A DNA stretch of 64,000 bases from Burkholderia sp. Bp9143 (GCF_003853645.1 NZ_QTPO01000006.1:1-64000), one strand, 5' to 3'. Positions 35,081 through 45,709 are shown, numbered from the stretch's first letter. The notes: generated by a model not told the origin, from the sequence alone. Numbers and translations: made by a program.

Positions 35081-36913
35081 ATGGAAGCCAACAGGAAACA
35101 GACGCCACGCAAGGGCTCCTGGCGCAATGCCTTGCATACGCTGCGCCGCTTCGCCTGGTCGGGCGGCGCGCTGATGCCTGCGCGCGCCGGCGCGCCGCGC
35201 CGCGACGACACCGTGCGCAACTGGCTGGAACAGACGGTCGGCACGGTGGATTTCCTCGCCCATGTCGACCGCGAGCTGCGCTTTCTGTATGTATCCGACG
35301 CGAGCCTGCGCTTCATCGGTTATCACCGCGACTACCTGCACACGCTGACGCTGCGCGACCTGATCGCGGAACAGGATACCGCGACGCTCGAAGGCCTGCT
35401 TGCGCGCGCCGCGCGCTCCGGCCAGGTCGAGAAGGCGACGATGTGCATCGTCAAGTCGCTCACCTACCCGCTCGACGTCGAGATTCGCGCGTTCAAGAGC
35501 CGCCACCACGGCGTCGACGGCTTCGCGATCGCGGCGTTCGACGTGTCGGCCTGGCGTGCGCTCGAGGCCCGCCTGACGTACGAGATGCACCACGACCCGA
35601 TGACGGGGCTCGACAACCTGTCCGCGCTCGTGCCGGCGCTGATGCGCGCGCAGCAGGCCGCCGACGAGAGCGGCACCTGCGCGGCGCTGCTGCTGCTCGA
35701 CCTCGACGACTACCAGCGCATCAACCGCGCGCTCGGCTACGACGCCGGCGATACGCTGCTGCGCGACACCGCGCGGCGGCTGCAGGCGCTCGTCGCGCCC
35801 GGCGAGCAGCTCGCGCGCGTCGCGAGCGACAAGTTCGCGATCGTGTTCACCGCCCCGGACCGCACGCGCGCGAGCGAAGCCGCGGACGCGCTCGCGCGCC
35901 GGCTGCAGGCCGCGGTGCGCGAACCTTACGGGTACCAGGGGCAGACCGTCCACCTGTCCGCGAGCATCGGCATCGCGCTATACCCGGACGAACGGGCCGC
36001 GCCCCATCGCGCGCAGCACCACAGCCCGCTGCTGCGCCGCGCCGACCACGCACTCGCGCAGGCGAAGGCATCGGGCGGCAACGCGCTCGCGTTTCACGCG
36101 CCGGTCGACGATCCGGCTGACGCCGAGCGGCTCAAGCTCGAAGCCGACCTGTACGACGGCGTGCGCAACGGCGAGTTCTCGCTCCACTTCCAGCCGATCA
36201 CGCGCAGCCAGTCGGGGGCGGTGGACGGCGTCGAGGCGCTCATCCGCTGGCGTCATCCGGTGCACGGCCTCGTACCGCCGGCGACCTTCATCCCGCTCGC
36301 CGAATCGATCGGCCTGATCAACTATCTCGGCAACTGGGTGCTCAAGGCCGCATGCATGCAGCTCGTCGCCTGGGATCGCCAGGGGCTCGCGCTGCAGTAT
36401 GTGGCGGTCAACGTGTCGCCGCAGCAGTTCCGCGACCCGCGCTTCACGCAGAGCGTGCGCGAGGCGATCGCGCTGACGGGCATCGACCCGCGCCGCATCG
36501 TGCTGGAAATCACCGAAAGCCTGCTGATGCACGACCCCATACAGGCGAAGGGGCTGCTCGAGGAACTGACCGAGCTCGGCATCCGCTTCGCGATCGACGA
36601 TTTCGGTACCGGCTATTCGAGCCTCGCCTACTTGCAGCGCTTCCCGCTCGCGAAGCTGAAGATCGACCGCAGCTTCGTCGAGAACCTGCTGACGTCGCGC
36701 AACGACCGCGCGATCGTGTCGGCGGTGGTCGGCCTCGCGCAGACGCTCGATCTCGAGCTCGTCGCGGAAGGCGTCGAGACCGAGGCGCAGCGCGAACTGC
36801 TGACCGAGATGGGCTGCAACCACATCCAGGGCTGGCTCGTGTGTCAGGCGCTGCCGTCCGAGGAACTCGCACGACGCTTCGAGGCGCAGCAACTGCGCCT
36901 GCACGCCGCCTGA
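35081..36913 (+). CDS. PAS - degenerate GGDEF - EAL protein, probable cyclic-di-GMP phosphodiesterase
   Basis: 610 residues. Residues about 45-165 resemble a PAS sensor (VDFLAHVDRELRFLYVSDASLRFIGY). About 170-340 is a GGDEF fold (HDPMTGLDNLSALVPAL, GYDAGDTLLRDTARRL), but the signature is ASDKF in place of GG[DE]EF, so it should not make cyclic-di-GMP and may bind GTP as a regulator. Residues about 355-600 are an EAL domain with its catalytic motifs intact: EALIRW, NVSPQQF, EITES, DDFGTGYSSLAYL, KIDRSFV, EGVET. No membrane segment is visible, so it is probably cytosolic. The HDOD gene starts 27 nt downstream in the same direction, suggesting one signalling operon. Confidence 0.9.
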   Translation: MEANRKQTPRKGSWRNALHTLRRFAWSGGALMPARAGAPRRDDTVRNWLEQTVGTVDFLAHVDRELRFLYVSDASLRFIGYHRDYLHTLTLRDLIAEQDTATLEGLLARAARSGQVEKATMCIVKSLTYPLDVEIRAFKSRHHGVDGFAIAAFDVSAWRALEARLTYEMHHDPMTGLDNLSALVPALMRAQQAADESGTCAALLLLDLDDYQRINRALGYDAGDTLLRDTARRLQALVAPGEQLARVASDKFAIVFTAPDRTRASEAADALARRLQAAVREPYGYQGQTVHLSASIGIALYPDERAAPHRAQHHSPLLRRADHALAQAKASGGNALAFHAPVDDPADAERLKLEADLYDGVRNGEFSLHFQPITRSQSGAVDGVEALIRWRHPVHGLVPPATFIPLAESIGLINYLGNWVLKAACMQLVAWDRQGLALQYVAVNVSPQQFRDPRFTQSVREAIALTGIDPRRIVLEITESLLMHDPIQAKGLLEELTELGIRFAIDDFGTGYSSLAYLQRFPLAKLKIDRSFVENLLTSRNDRAIVSAVVGLAQTLDLELVAEGVETEAQRELLTEMGCNHIQGWLVCQALPSEELARRFEAQQLRLHAA

Positions 36914-36940
36914 CGCGCGCGGCGAACCGGATAGATCCGT

Positions 36941-38446
36941 ATGTCAATCACCGCACACCTGCCCCGCACGGCGCTGCTCGACAAGCTGTGGGCCCGGATG
37001 AACGAACGGGGCGACTTCCCGCTGCTGTCGGAATCGCTGCGCGCGACGATGGCCGCCATGAAGAACGACGACCTCGACTTCACCGCGCTCGTGCGCGTCG
37101 TGCTGTCGGATTTCGCGCTCACGCAGAAAGTCCTGCGGCTTGCCAATTCCGCGATGTACATGGCGTTCGGCGGCAACATCACGACCGTCACGCGAGCACT
37201 GATGGTGCTCGGCATGGACACAGTCGGCCATCTCGTCGTCGGGCTGAAGCTCGTCGACCATTTCCACCAAAGCACGCCGCGCCGTATCGACGCGAAACTC
37301 GAGCTGAACCGCGCGCTGCTGTCCGGCTGCGTCGCCCGCAAGCTCACCGAGCATGCGGAGCTGCGCGGCGGCGAGGAAGCCGTCGTCTGCACGCTGATGC
37401 GCCAGGTCGGCAAACTGCTGGTGGTCTGCTATCTCGACAGCGAATGGGACCGGATCCGTCGTCGCGCCGCCGAGCTGGACGGCGACGATGCGGCCGCGTG
37501 CATCGACGTGCTCGGCGTCGGCTTCGACGAGATCGGTCTCGAGGCCGCCGCGAGCTGGCGGCTGCCCGACGTGATCCGCGCCGGGATGGCCGACGGCGAC
37601 GGCCGCACCGCGCACGCCGCCAGCCTCGACGAGGACGACGCCGACGACGACCGCCAGCAGCCCCGTGACGCCTGCGCCGACGACGACCGCGTGCGCTGGC
37701 TGCGCGCGGTGAGCCGCTGCTCGACCGATGTCGCCGGTGCGCTCGCGATGCCCGCGGGCCCGCAGCGCGACGCGCACATCGCGGTGCTCTCGCAGCACTA
37801 TGGGCAGGAGCTGGAAATCGACGCCGACGCGCTGGTGGAAATCGCCGACCGGCTCGCACGCGAGGAAGCGAGCGACACCGTGATGCGCGAGATCGTCGAG
37901 CTGCGCGCGAACGCCGACGCGATCGCGCGGGCGCAGCCCGATCCCGAGGCCTGCCTCGAGGCCGGCCTCGCCGACCTGCGCGCGCTGCCGTCCGAACACG
38001 TGCTGACGCCGGTGCTCGCACTCGCGTCGGAAAGCCTGCTCGCGGGCCTCGCGTTCACGCGCACCGTGATGTTCGTGCGCCGGGCAGACGGTGCGTTCGC
38101 CGCGCGTCTCGGCTTCGGCCCGGACGTCGATGCGGCGCTCGACCGGCTGTGCTTCGACGAGCGCTTCGAGCCGGACGTGTTCCATCTCGCGATCACGAAC
38201 TCGGTCGGCATCTTCATCGAGCAGGCGCAGGACCCGAAGATGGTGAAGCGCCTGCCCGCGTGGTACCTCGATGCGTTTCCCGACACGCGCGCGTTCGTGC
38301 TGCTGCCGGTGCGCGTCGGCACGACGACCGTCGGCCTGCTGTACGGCGACTGGGCCGGCGCGCAGCCCGCGCGCAAGATCACGCAGCAGGAGATGAGCGT
38401 GCTCAACGAGCTCGCGCGCGAACTGGGGCGGTTCTTCCCCGCGTGA
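36941..38446 (+). CDS. HDOD-domain signalling protein
   Basis: 501 residues. Residues about 15-215 form an HDOD domain (FPLLSESLRATMAAMKNDDLDFTALVRVVLSDFALTQKVLRLANSAMY, then a tandem of helices, GVGFDEIGLEAAASWRLPDVIRAGM). The HD metal residues are incomplete, as usual in HDOD, so it is thought to act as a protein-interaction module. An acidic insert (DEDDADDDRQQ) follows. The last 170 residues include a GAF-like stretch (ESLLAGLAFTRTVMFVRRADGAFAARLGFGPD, LPVRVGTTTVGLLYGDW). HDOD proteins often cooperate with cyclic-di-GMP enzymes, fitting the EAL gene 27 nt upstream. Specific partner unknown. Confidence 0.85.
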   Translation: MSITAHLPRTALLDKLWARMNERGDFPLLSESLRATMAAMKNDDLDFTALVRVVLSDFALTQKVLRLANSAMYMAFGGNITTVTRALMVLGMDTVGHLVVGLKLVDHFHQSTPRRIDAKLELNRALLSGCVARKLTEHAELRGGEEAVVCTLMRQVGKLLVVCYLDSEWDRIRRRAAELDGDDAAACIDVLGVGFDEIGLEAAASWRLPDVIRAGMADGDGRTAHAASLDEDDADDDRQQPRDACADDDRVRWLRAVSRCSTDVAGALAMPAGPQRDAHIAVLSQHYGQELEIDADALVEIADRLAREEASDTVMREIVELRANADAIARAQPDPEACLEAGLADLRALPSEHVLTPVLALASESLLAGLAFTRTVMFVRRADGAFAARLGFGPDVDAALDRLCFDERFEPDVFHLAITNSVGIFIEQAQDPKMVKRLPAWYLDAFPDTRAFVLLPVRVGTTTVGLLYGDWAGAQPARKITQQEMSVLNELARELGRFFPA

Positions 38447-38511
38447 CGCAAGCCGCACGCAACCCGCGGCCGCCCCGCCGGCCTGCGTGCGCGTTGCGGC
38501 GCCCCAAATGC

Positions 38512-38534
38512 AAACCGGCCGCGAAAGCGGCCGG
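38512..38534 (-). terminator. Terminator after the arginine/ornithine-binding protein gene
   Basis: CCGGCCGC / GCGGCCGG, an 8-bp perfect stem with a 4-nt loop, followed by TTT on the minus strand, 26 nt after the stop of the binding-protein gene. Confidence 0.55.
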
Positions 38535-38560
38535 CTGCATCGTACGACGGATCGAAACGC

Positions 38561-39355
38561 TTACTTGAGCGTGACCGGCACGCTGAAGTACTTCTTCGCG
38601 AGGTTGTCGATCGTGCCGTCGGCCTTCAGTTCCTTCAGTGCCTGATCGAGCGCGGTCTTCAGCGCCGCGTCGTTCTTGCGCAGGCCGAAGCCGACGCCCG
38701 AGCCGAGGATCTCTGCATCGCTGACCGTGCCGCCGGCGAAGCCGAAGCCCTGGCCTTGTGGCTTCGACAGGAAGCCCTTCGAGCCCGCTTCCGAATCCTG
38801 GAACGTCGCGTCGAGACGGCCCGACTTCAGGTCGGCGTACGCCAGGTCCTGCGTCTGGTACGGCACGACTTCGACGCCGGCCGGCGCCCACTTCTTCTTC
38901 GCATACGCTTCCTGGATCGTGCCCTGCAGCACGCCGACGCGCTTGCCCTTCAGCGCTTGCGGGGTCGGCTGGAGGCCGCCGCCCTGCTTCGCGATCAGCT
39001 GGTTCGGGATCGTGTAGATCGGATCGGTGAACGCGATCGCGTGCTTGCGCTGATCGGTGATCGTCATGTCCGAGTTGATCGCGTCGAACTTGCGCGCCTG
39101 CAGCGCGGGGATCAGGCCGTCGAAGTCGTTCTCGACCCACACGCACTTCGTCTTCAGCTTCGCGCACACCGCGTTGCCGATGTCGATGTCGAAGCCGGTC
39201 AGCTTGCCGTCGGGCGTCTTGTATTCGAACGGCGCGTACGAGGCCTCGACGCCGAACCGGATCTCCTTCAGATCCGCCGCCATCGCGCTGCCTGCCGCCA
39301 CGGCCGAGGCCGCCACTACCGCGTGCGCGGCCACTTTACGCCAATCCAACTTCAT
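38561..39355 (-). CDS. argT: Lysine/arginine/ornithine- or histidine-type periplasmic binding protein
   Basis: 264 residues with a signal peptide ending GSAMAA. It is a full-length family 3 solute-binding protein: IRFGVEASYAPFEYKTPDGKLTGFDIDIGNAVCAKL, the ligand-contact segment FDAINSDMTITDQRKHAIAFTDPIY, and GVLQGTIQEAYAKKKW. The two cysteines in the N-lobe (VCAKLKTKC) match the disulfide of HisJ/ArgT. It delivers basic amino acids to a HisQMP-type transporter. The ATG at 39355 has AGGAG upstream. It lies after the aru/ast operon with its own 354-bp leader, whereas the matching permease and ATPase genes are about 9.5 kb away beyond the operon. The substrate within the basic amino acids is inferred from context. 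Confidence 0.85.
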   Translation of the reverse strand: MKLDWRKVAAHAVVAASAVAAGSAMAADLKEIRFGVEASYAPFEYKTPDGKLTGFDIDIGNAVCAKLKTKCVWVENDFDGLIPALQARKFDAINSDMTITDQRKHAIAFTDPIYTIPNQLIAKQGGGLQPTPQALKGKRVGVLQGTIQEAYAKKKWAPAGVEVVPYQTQDLAYADLKSGRLDATFQDSEAGSKGFLSKPQGQGFGFAGGTVSDAEILGSGVGFGLRKNDAALKTALDQALKELKADGTIDNLAKKYFSVPVTLK

Positions 39356-39709
39356 CAGGTGTTCTCCTCGATACTCGAATGTTCCGGAACTACGGGCGCA
39401 TGCATCATTGCAGGGTCGGATGACAACGACAATCCCGATGCCGCGCCTTGATGCGGCGCAACAGCCGCAAGGCCGCGATTGTACCAATCCGGGCGGCCCG
39501 ATACGGTAAAGCGGCCGCCTGCACGCGATGCTGCGCTGCGTGCGCGATGACGGCCAGGTGCGCCGTCGAACTTGCAAGACGATGTCGCAAATACGCAAGC
39601 GCGACGCGCGGGCCGTCTGCCCGGCATGCGGGCGTCGACGCATAGGGAGATGCCGCGGGAACGGTGCGCGCGCCGCGGGTCGCCGCGGCCGCGCGCAACC
39701 GGTCATCGT
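39356..39709. other. Intergenic leader of argT
   Basis: 354 bp without a supportable gene. It contains the control region of the minus-strand binding-protein gene and the 3' flank of astE. No clear terminator or regulatory palindrome stands out. Confidence 0.4.
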
Positions 39710-40750
39710 TCAGACGAGTGCGGCAAGCGTGTCGCGTGTCGTGTCGATGACGAGCAGGCCCGCGCGCAAACCCGGCTTCACGGTCGGATTCGGAAACACG
39801 ATGCGCTCCTCGTCGTGATTCACCGTGTAGCGGTAGTCGCCGTCCTGCGCGAGCACGGTGCCGCGCGCGAACGCGGTGAAGTTCGCGACGTCGGCCGCGA
39901 CGAACAGCTCGAGCGCGTCGCTCCGCTTCGTGATCTGGTCGATCACGGTGAACACGCGCGGCAACGACGGATGGCCGCCCCGCGCGTCGACGTCACGCGT
40001 TGCGCCCGAGACCAGCTTGCGCACCGCACGGTCCACCGGCGCGAAGCGCGACAGGTCGTTCTGGCCGAACGGCCGCACCTTGCCGAGTTCGAGCGTGCAC
40101 GCGAGCGTGCCGCACTGCTCGGCCGTGTAATGCGAATACGTGTTGCCTTTCGCGGTATGCAGCAGCACGGCCGCGATGCGCGCGTCGCCGAGCCATTCGA
40201 TCATCCTGCGGGTTGGCGGCGTGCCCGTGTGCGGCAGCAGCGCGAACTGCTCGAACACCGATGCGCGGATCGCCGTGTGCATGTCGACGTGCCAGCGCGC
40301 ACCGCCCGCCGGCGCGGCCGCGAAGAACGCGGCGGCCGCCGCTTCGAGCTGCGCCGCGCGCGGCGCTTCGCGGCTCGTCGGCACTTGCGCATGACGGCCG
40401 CTGAACAGGCGGTTCAGGTCGTCGTCGAGATAGCGTTCGCCCGCACGCATCGCCGGCACGTTGCCGAGCACGACGAGCAATCGGCACGCGAGCGGCAGCG
40501 TACCCGCGGCAAGATCGCGCACGAGCATTGACAGCAGCTCGATCGGCGCGGTCTCGTCGCCATGCACGCCGGCCGACACGAGCACGCTCGCGCGCCCTGC
40601 ATCGTCACCCGCCGGCTCGAGTTCGAGCAGCCCGTCGCCGAGCCATTGCCAGCGCACCGCGCCGTCCGCGCACGCGCCGTCCTTCACGGCCGGCGTGTCA
40701 CCCGCGAGCGTGAACGCGAGGAAGTCGTCGAGCAGTGCGGCGGCCGACAT
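39710..40750 (-). CDS. astE: Succinylglutamate desuccinylase
   Basis: 346 residues. It is the last step of arginine succinyltransferase catabolism: N-succinylglutamate to succinate and glutamate, in the cytosol. The zinc-binding set of the AstE/aspartoacylase family is visible: [16 protein letters not shown] (His and Glu ligands) and HVDMHTAIR (third ligand), plus the DDLNRLF segment involved in substrate binding. Length matches the family. The start ATG 40750 is 7 nt after the astB stop, so it is translated as the last gene of the astC-aruF-aruG-astD-astB-astE operon. Confidence 0.93.
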   Translation of the reverse strand: MSAAALLDDFLAFTLAGDTPAVKDGACADGAVRWQWLGDGLLELEPAGDDAGRASVLVSAGVHGDETAPIELLSMLVRDLAAGTLPLACRLLVVLGNVPAMRAGERYLDDDLNRLFSGRHAQVPTSREAPRAAQLEAAAAAFFAAAPAGGARWHVDMHTAIRASVFEQFALLPHTGTPPTRRMIEWLGDARIAAVLLHTAKGNTYSHYTAEQCGTLACTLELGKVRPFGQNDLSRFAPVDRAVRKLVSGATRDVDARGGHPSLPRVFTVIDQITKRSDALELFVAADVANFTAFARGTVLAQDGDYRYTVNHDEERIVFPNPTVKPGLRAGLLVIDTTRDTLAALV

Positions 40751-40757
40751 GCGGGAC

Positions 40758-42098
40758 TCAGCGCTGGAAGTCATACAGCGACCCGACGCGCAGGATCTGC
40801 GTGAGCTCGTCGAGCGCCGTGCGCGATTCGTCGAGCAGCGTCGGATCGGCGAGGTCTTCCGGTGCGAGACGGTCGCGGTAGTGCTTTTCGATCCACGCGT
40901 CGAGCGATGCGAACAGCGTGTCGTTGATCCACACGTTCGACGTGACGGCCGCACGTTCGGCGTCGTTCAGCACGACGCGCAGGCGCAGGCACGCGGGGCC
41001 GCCGCCGTTCTTCATGCTTTCGCGCAGGTCGAACACGAGCACGTCGCTGATCGGGCCATTGCCGGCCGCGAGCTGGTCGAGATAAGCGGCGACGTTCGCG
41101 TTCTCGCGGCACTCCTGCGGCACGACGAGCACCTGCGAGCCGTCCGCGCGCGACAGCAGCTGGCTGTTGAACAGGTACGACGTCACCGCATCGTTCACGC
41201 TGACGGCCGCATCGGGCACCTCGATCACGTTCAGCCGCGCGCCGCGCGCGTCGAGCGTGGCCGTCAGCGTGTCGTAGATCGCCTGCTTGTTGACGAACGC
41301 GCGCTCGTGCGTGAACAGCGTGTCGCGGTTGCCGACCGAAATCACGTCGTTGTGGAACACGCCCGCATCGATCACGTCCGGATCCTGCTGCGCATAGACC
41401 GTCGCCGTTTCGGCGAGACCGTGGCGATGCGCGACCGCGCGGCTCGCCTCGAAGGTCTGGCGCGCCGGGAAGCGCTTCGGCTCCGGGCCGCGGCGGTATT
41501 CCGCGCGGCCGTACACGAAGAACTCGACGCCCGGCTTGCCGTATTCCGCGCAAAAGCGCGTATGGTTCGCCGCGCCTTCGTCGCCGAGTGCCGGCGTGCC
41601 CGTCAGCGCCTCATGCACCGCGAAATGCGCGGGATCGGCGAACAGCGTCGACAGCGTACGGCGCGTCGCTTCGTGCTCGATCGCGCGATGCAGCTTGCTG
41701 CACAGGTTGGCCGGCGTGAAGTGCACGCGGCCGTCGCTCGTGTCGGCCGACGGGCTGACGGTCGCCGCGTTCGCGGTCCACATCGCCGACGCCGAGCTCG
41801 CCGCGGCGAGCAGTTCCGGCGCCTGCTTCGCGGCCTTCGCGATCACGTCCGCGTCCTTGCCGGAGAAGCCGAGCTCGCGCAACAGGCGCAGCGACGGGCG
41901 CTCCTGCGGCGGCAGCACGCCTTGCGCGAAGCCGAGATCCGCGAGTTGCTTCATCTTGCGCAGCCCCTGCTTCGCGGCGGCCTTCGGGTTCGCGGCCGAC
42001 TTCTCGTTGTTGAGCGACGCCACGTTGCCGAACGACAGCCCGGCATAGTTGTGGGTCGGACCGACGAGTCCGTCGAAATTGGCTTCTTGTGCGTTCAT
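40758..42098 (-). CDS. astB: N-succinylarginine dihydrolase
   Basis: 446 residues. It hydrolyses N2-succinylarginine to N2-succinylornithine, CO2 and two ammonia, the second pathway step. The N-terminus [24 protein letters not shown] and the C-terminal nucleophile region [17 protein letters not shown] (catalytic Cys) are diagnostic, with the HNDVISVGN segment carrying the catalytic His. Full length. It starts 14 nt after astD and ends 7 nt before astE. Confidence 0.95.
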   Translation of the reverse strand: MNAQEANFDGLVGPTHNYAGLSFGNVASLNNEKSAANPKAAAKQGLRKMKQLADLGFAQGVLPPQERPSLRLLRELGFSGKDADVIAKAAKQAPELLAAASSASAMWTANAATVSPSADTSDGRVHFTPANLCSKLHRAIEHEATRRTLSTLFADPAHFAVHEALTGTPALGDEGAANHTRFCAEYGKPGVEFFVYGRAEYRRGPEPKRFPARQTFEASRAVAHRHGLAETATVYAQQDPDVIDAGVFHNDVISVGNRDTLFTHERAFVNKQAIYDTLTATLDARGARLNVIEVPDAAVSVNDAVTSYLFNSQLLSRADGSQVLVVPQECRENANVAAYLDQLAAGNGPISDVLVFDLRESMKNGGGPACLRLRVVLNDAERAAVTSNVWINDTLFASLDAWIEKHYRDRLAPEDLADPTLLDESRTALDELTQILRVGSLYDFQR

Positions 42099-42112
42099 CG
42101 TCGTTCCCTCGA

Positions 42113-43576
42113 TCAGAAATGCAGGCCCGGCGACAGGCTCGCGGGCAAGGTCAGTTGGGTGCTTTCCACCGACGCCATCGGATACGCGCAATAGTCGGCC
42201 GCGTAGTACGCGCTCGGCCGATGGTTGCCCGAGCGGCCCGTGCCGCCGAACGGCGCGGCGGACGATGCGCCGTTGGTCGGACGGTTCCAGTTGACGATCC
42301 CCGCACGGATCGTGCGGCGGAAGTGGTCCCATGCGTGCGCGTCGTCGGCCAGCAGGCCGGCGGACAGGCCGAACGCCGTGTCGTTCGCGCGCTCGATCGC
42401 TTCGTCGAACGTCGCGTAGCGGACGATCTGCGCGAGCGGGCCGAAGTGCTCTTCGTCGGGCAGGTTCGCCACGCCGGTCACGTCGATGATCGACGCGTTC
42501 ACGAAGCCCAGGCGCGGATCGCGCTGCGTCATCGCGATGATCGGCTTGGCGCCCTGCTCGACCAGGCGCGACTGCGCGTCGACGAGCTTCGCGGCCGCGC
42601 GTGCCGAGATCACCGCGCCCATGAACGGCTGCGGATCGGCGTCGAACACGTCGGCCGTGATCTTCGACGTGACGTCGGCGAAGCGTGCGAGGAAGCGGTC
42701 GCCGAACGCGCCCTGCGGCACGAAGATGCGGCGTGCGCACGTGCAGCGCTGGCCGGCCGACAGGAACGCCGACTGGATCGTGTGATGCACGGCCGCGTCG
42801 ATGTCCTCGACTTCGCCGATCACGAGCGGGTTGTTGCCGCCCATCTCGAGCGCGAGCACGATTTCCGGACGGCCGCCGAACTGCTTGTGCAGCAGCGTGC
42901 CGGTATCCGAGCTGCCGGTGAAGAAGAGGCCGTCGATCTGCCGGTGATTCGCGAGGGCGATGCCCGTGTCCTTCTCGCCCTGCACGAGGTTCAGCACGCC
43001 GGCCGGCAGCCCGGCTTCCTGCCACACCTCGACCGTCGCGCGCGCGACGCCCGGTGCGAGTTCCGACGGCTTGAACACGACCGTGTTGCCCGCGATCAGC
43101 GCCGGCACGATATGGCCGTTCGGCAAGTGGCCGGGGAAGTTGTACGGGCCGAACACCGCGACGACGCCGTGCGGACGATGGCGAAGTACCGCGACGCCGT
43201 CGGCCATGTCCTGGCGCTTCTCGCCGGTGCGTTCCTGGTAGGCCTGGATCGAGATGCCGACCTTCGCGGCCATCGCCGCGACTTCGGTGCGCGCTTCCCA
43301 CAGCGGCTTGCCCGTCTCGCGGCCGATCGCCGTGGCGATCGCTTCCTTGCGCTCGGTGAGCAGCGCCGCGAAGCGCTTGACGATCGCGCAGCGCGCATCG
43401 AAGTCGAGCGCCGACCAGCCGGCGAACGCACGGCGCGCACTCGCGACCGCACGGTCGACGTCGGCCGCCGATGCGCTGTCGCCCTGCCATGCGATCGCGT
43501 CGGTGCCCGGGTTGCGCGAAGCGAAGACGGGGCCCGAGCCTGCGACCCAGGCGCCGTCGATGAAGAGTTCCGTCAT
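42113..43576 (-). CDS. astD: Succinylglutamate-semialdehyde dehydrogenase
   Basis: 487 residues of the aldehyde dehydrogenase superfamily. It oxidises succinylglutamate semialdehyde with NAD+. Visible are FKPSELAPG (cofactor Lys), [15 protein letters not shown] (nucleotide binding), [10 protein letters not shown] (general-base Glu) and [14 protein letters not shown] with the catalytic Cys. Length is the family norm. It lies 7 nt after aruG and 14 nt before astB inside the operon. Confidence 0.95.
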   Translation of the reverse strand: MTELFIDGAWVAGSGPVFASRNPGTDAIAWQGDSASAADVDRAVASARRAFAGWSALDFDARCAIVKRFAALLTERKEAIATAIGRETGKPLWEARTEVAAMAAKVGISIQAYQERTGEKRQDMADGVAVLRHRPHGVVAVFGPYNFPGHLPNGHIVPALIAGNTVVFKPSELAPGVARATVEVWQEAGLPAGVLNLVQGEKDTGIALANHRQIDGLFFTGSSDTGTLLHKQFGGRPEIVLALEMGGNNPLVIGEVEDIDAAVHHTIQSAFLSAGQRCTCARRIFVPQGAFGDRFLARFADVTSKITADVFDADPQPFMGAVISARAAAKLVDAQSRLVEQGAKPIIAMTQRDPRLGFVNASIIDVTGVANLPDEEHFGPLAQIVRYATFDEAIERANDTAFGLSAGLLADDAHAWDHFRRTIRAGIVNWNRPTNGASSAAPFGGTGRSGNHRPSAYYAADYCAYPMASVESTQLTLPASLSPGLHF

Positions 43577-43583
43577 GATTCGT

Positions 43584-44630
43584 TTATCCCTGTTTGACTT
43601 TGAGCGGCAGCACGCGGACCGGATCGCCGGCCTTCACGTCGAGCGCGACGGCGTCGTCGGCCGACAGCACGAACGAACCGTTCGCGACCACGCCCGGCGC
43701 GACGCCGACGCGGAAATCGTTCAGCGACGTGTTCGACACGAGCGACCTCGGCGGATGGCCGCTCCCTGCGTCTTCACGCGCGTCCGGCACGCCGATCGCG
43801 ACCGGCACGACGACGCTCTCGCGCACCGTGCGCAGGTCGTTGACGTGGCATTCGAGCACCGGGCCCGCGTCGAAGATGTCGACGTGGTTCTGGTAACGCA
43901 GCCCTTCGGCCTCGAGCATCTTGCGCGCCGGCAGCGTGTCGCGGTGCGTGAGGCCGACCGCGTCCTGCGCGTCCTGCGGCAGCAGGTCGACGTACACCGG
44001 ATAGCGCGGCATCAGTTCCGCGAGGAACGACTTGCGGCCGTGCGAGCTGAGGTAATCGGCTGCATTGAAATCGATCTGGTAGAAGTGCGAACCGACCGCG
44101 CGCCAGAACGGCGACGTGCCGTCCTCGTCGAAGTGGCCGCGCAGTTCCGCGCAGATGCGTTCCGGGAAGCGGTCGCGGAACTGCGCGATGAACATGAAGC
44201 GCGAGCGCGACAGCAGGCCGCCGACGCCGCCGGTGCGATAGCGCGGGCTCAGGAACAGCGAGCACACTTCCGCGTAGCCCGTCAGGTCATGCGAGATGTT
44301 CAGCGCGGACATCCGCGTCCACACGCCGAGCTCCTGGCTCGCGTGCACGACCGTGCTCACGCGATAGTTGTAGAACGGCTGCTCGAGGCCGACCTGCGTC
44401 TCGATCCCGCACACACCCGCGATGTCGCCCGTCTTCGATTCTTCCATCACGAAGAAGTAGCCGGCCTCGCCCGGCGCGGCCTCGCCCGCGAGCGTGCGGC
44501 GCGTGCGTTCGATGCGCGCGGCGAGCGCGTCGCGGTCGGGCTTGAACGTGGTCAGGCCCGGCCCGGTTTCCTTCGCGAGCGACACGAGCGCGTCGACGTC
44601 GCCCGTTTGTACGACCCGAACGACGATCAT
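43584..44630 (-). CDS. aruG: Arginine/ornithine N-succinyltransferase, beta-type subunit
   Basis: 348 residues of the AstA family: MIVVRVVQTGDVDALVSLAKETGPGLTTFKPD at the start, PRYRTGGVGGLLSRSRFMFIAQF in the acyl-CoA-binding core, and FDAGPVLECHVNDLRTVRES. The two-subunit form of arginine succinyltransferase (AruF/AruG in Pseudomonas) transfers succinyl from succinyl-CoA to the alpha-amino group of arginine and ornithine. Its ATG overlaps the stop of aruF (ATGA, 44627-44630), as expected for a heteromeric enzyme. Confidence 0.93.
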   Translation of the reverse strand: MIVVRVVQTGDVDALVSLAKETGPGLTTFKPDRDALAARIERTRRTLAGEAAPGEAGYFFVMEESKTGDIAGVCGIETQVGLEQPFYNYRVSTVVHASQELGVWTRMSALNISHDLTGYAEVCSLFLSPRYRTGGVGGLLSRSRFMFIAQFRDRFPERICAELRGHFDEDGTSPFWRAVGSHFYQIDFNAADYLSSHGRKSFLAELMPRYPVYVDLLPQDAQDAVGLTHRDTLPARKMLEAEGLRYQNHVDIFDAGPVLECHVNDLRTVRESVVVPVAIGVPDAREDAGSGHPPRSLVSNTSLNDFRVGVAPGVVANGSFVLSADDAVALDVKAGDPVRVLPLKVKQG

Positions 44631-45679
44631 GCTGCGTCTCCCTTCATCTCTTCATCGTCGCGGCGATGCAGCGGCACGCAGCGCACGACATCGCCATCCT
44701 TCACATCGAGTGCCGCGCGCACGTCGCCGGCCAGCGGCGCCTCGGCCGTGTCGCCCGGCAGGTCGGCCAGCACGCAGCGGAACGATTCGCCGCTGCCCGT
44801 CGATACCATGTACGCGACATCGCCGTGCTGACGCGCGGCTTCGCGCACGGTGCGCTCCGCGCCGTGCTTCACGCATGCGGTGCGGTCGACCTGCGCGGTC
44901 AGCACCGGGCCCGCGTCGAAGATGTCGACGAAGCGGTCCGGCTCGAAACCTTCCTCGAGATGGATGTCGTACGCGAGCAGTGCCGTTTCGTTCGGCTCGC
45001 CGAGCACGCGCTGCGCCGCTTCCGGCAGCAGCGGCACGTAGAGCGGATACGCCGGCATCACTTCCGCGATGAACGTGCGGCTGCGGCCGCCCGACGCGAT
45101 GTCGACGTCGGTGAAGTCGCGGCCGAAGAACTTGCGGCCCACCGCTTCCCAGAACGGCGATGCGCCCGTGCTGTCGCTCACGCCGAGCAGCAGCGTGAAC
45201 ACTTCCGGCGTGAAGCGGCGGCGGTTCGCGGCGATGTACATCATCCGCGCACGCGAGATCAGGTGCGCGGCCGCATCGCCGCGCAGCGACGGATCGACGT
45301 AGAAGCCTGCCAGCCGGCTCTTGCCGGTCAGCTCGTGCGACATCGTGAGCGCGTGGATCTTGCGGTTCACGTGCAGCTCGCGCGATGCGTGGATCAGTGC
45401 ATCGTTGCGGAACGCGTAGAACGGTTCCGAGTAGCCGGCCGCGGCCACGATGCTCGCCGTGCCGAGCAGCTTGCCCGTCGACGAATCCTCGAGCACGAAG
45501 AGATAGAACTCTTCGCCGGCGAAATCGACGTCCGCGCGAAACGAATCCTCGGAGAGCGCCACGCGCGCTTCGAGCGCCGCGCGGTCGTGCGGCAGCGAGT
45601 GCAGGACCGGCTGCGCGGTGCGCGCCATGTGCGCGAGCGCATCGAGATCCGTGAGTTTGCCGGGGCGAACAAATAGCAT
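44627..45679 (-). CDS. aruF: Arginine/ornithine N-succinyltransferase, alpha-type subunit
   Basis: 350 residues, a paralogue of the downstream gene: MLFVRPGKLTDLDALAHMARTAQPVLHSLPHDR, FYVDPSLRGDAAAHLISRARMMYIAANR, and FDAGPVLTAQVDRTACVKHG. Together with aruG it forms the first enzyme of the pathway. Residue content differs from the beta subunit mainly in the C-terminal third (DVKDGDVVRCVPLHRRDDEEMKG). Starts 30 nt after astC. Confidence 0.92.
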   Translation of the reverse strand: MLFVRPGKLTDLDALAHMARTAQPVLHSLPHDRAALEARVALSEDSFRADVDFAGEEFYLFVLEDSSTGKLLGTASIVAAAGYSEPFYAFRNDALIHASRELHVNRKIHALTMSHELTGKSRLAGFYVDPSLRGDAAAHLISRARMMYIAANRRRFTPEVFTLLLGVSDSTGASPFWEAVGRKFFGRDFTDVDIASGGRSRTFIAEVMPAYPLYVPLLPEAAQRVLGEPNETALLAYDIHLEEGFEPDRFVDIFDAGPVLTAQVDRTACVKHGAERTVREAARQHGDVAYMVSTGSGESFRCVLADLPGDTAEAPLAGDVRAALDVKDGDVVRCVPLHRRDDEEMKGDAA

Positions 45680-45709
45680 CGTCGTTCCTGTCTGCGATGG
45701 GTGCGCCGA

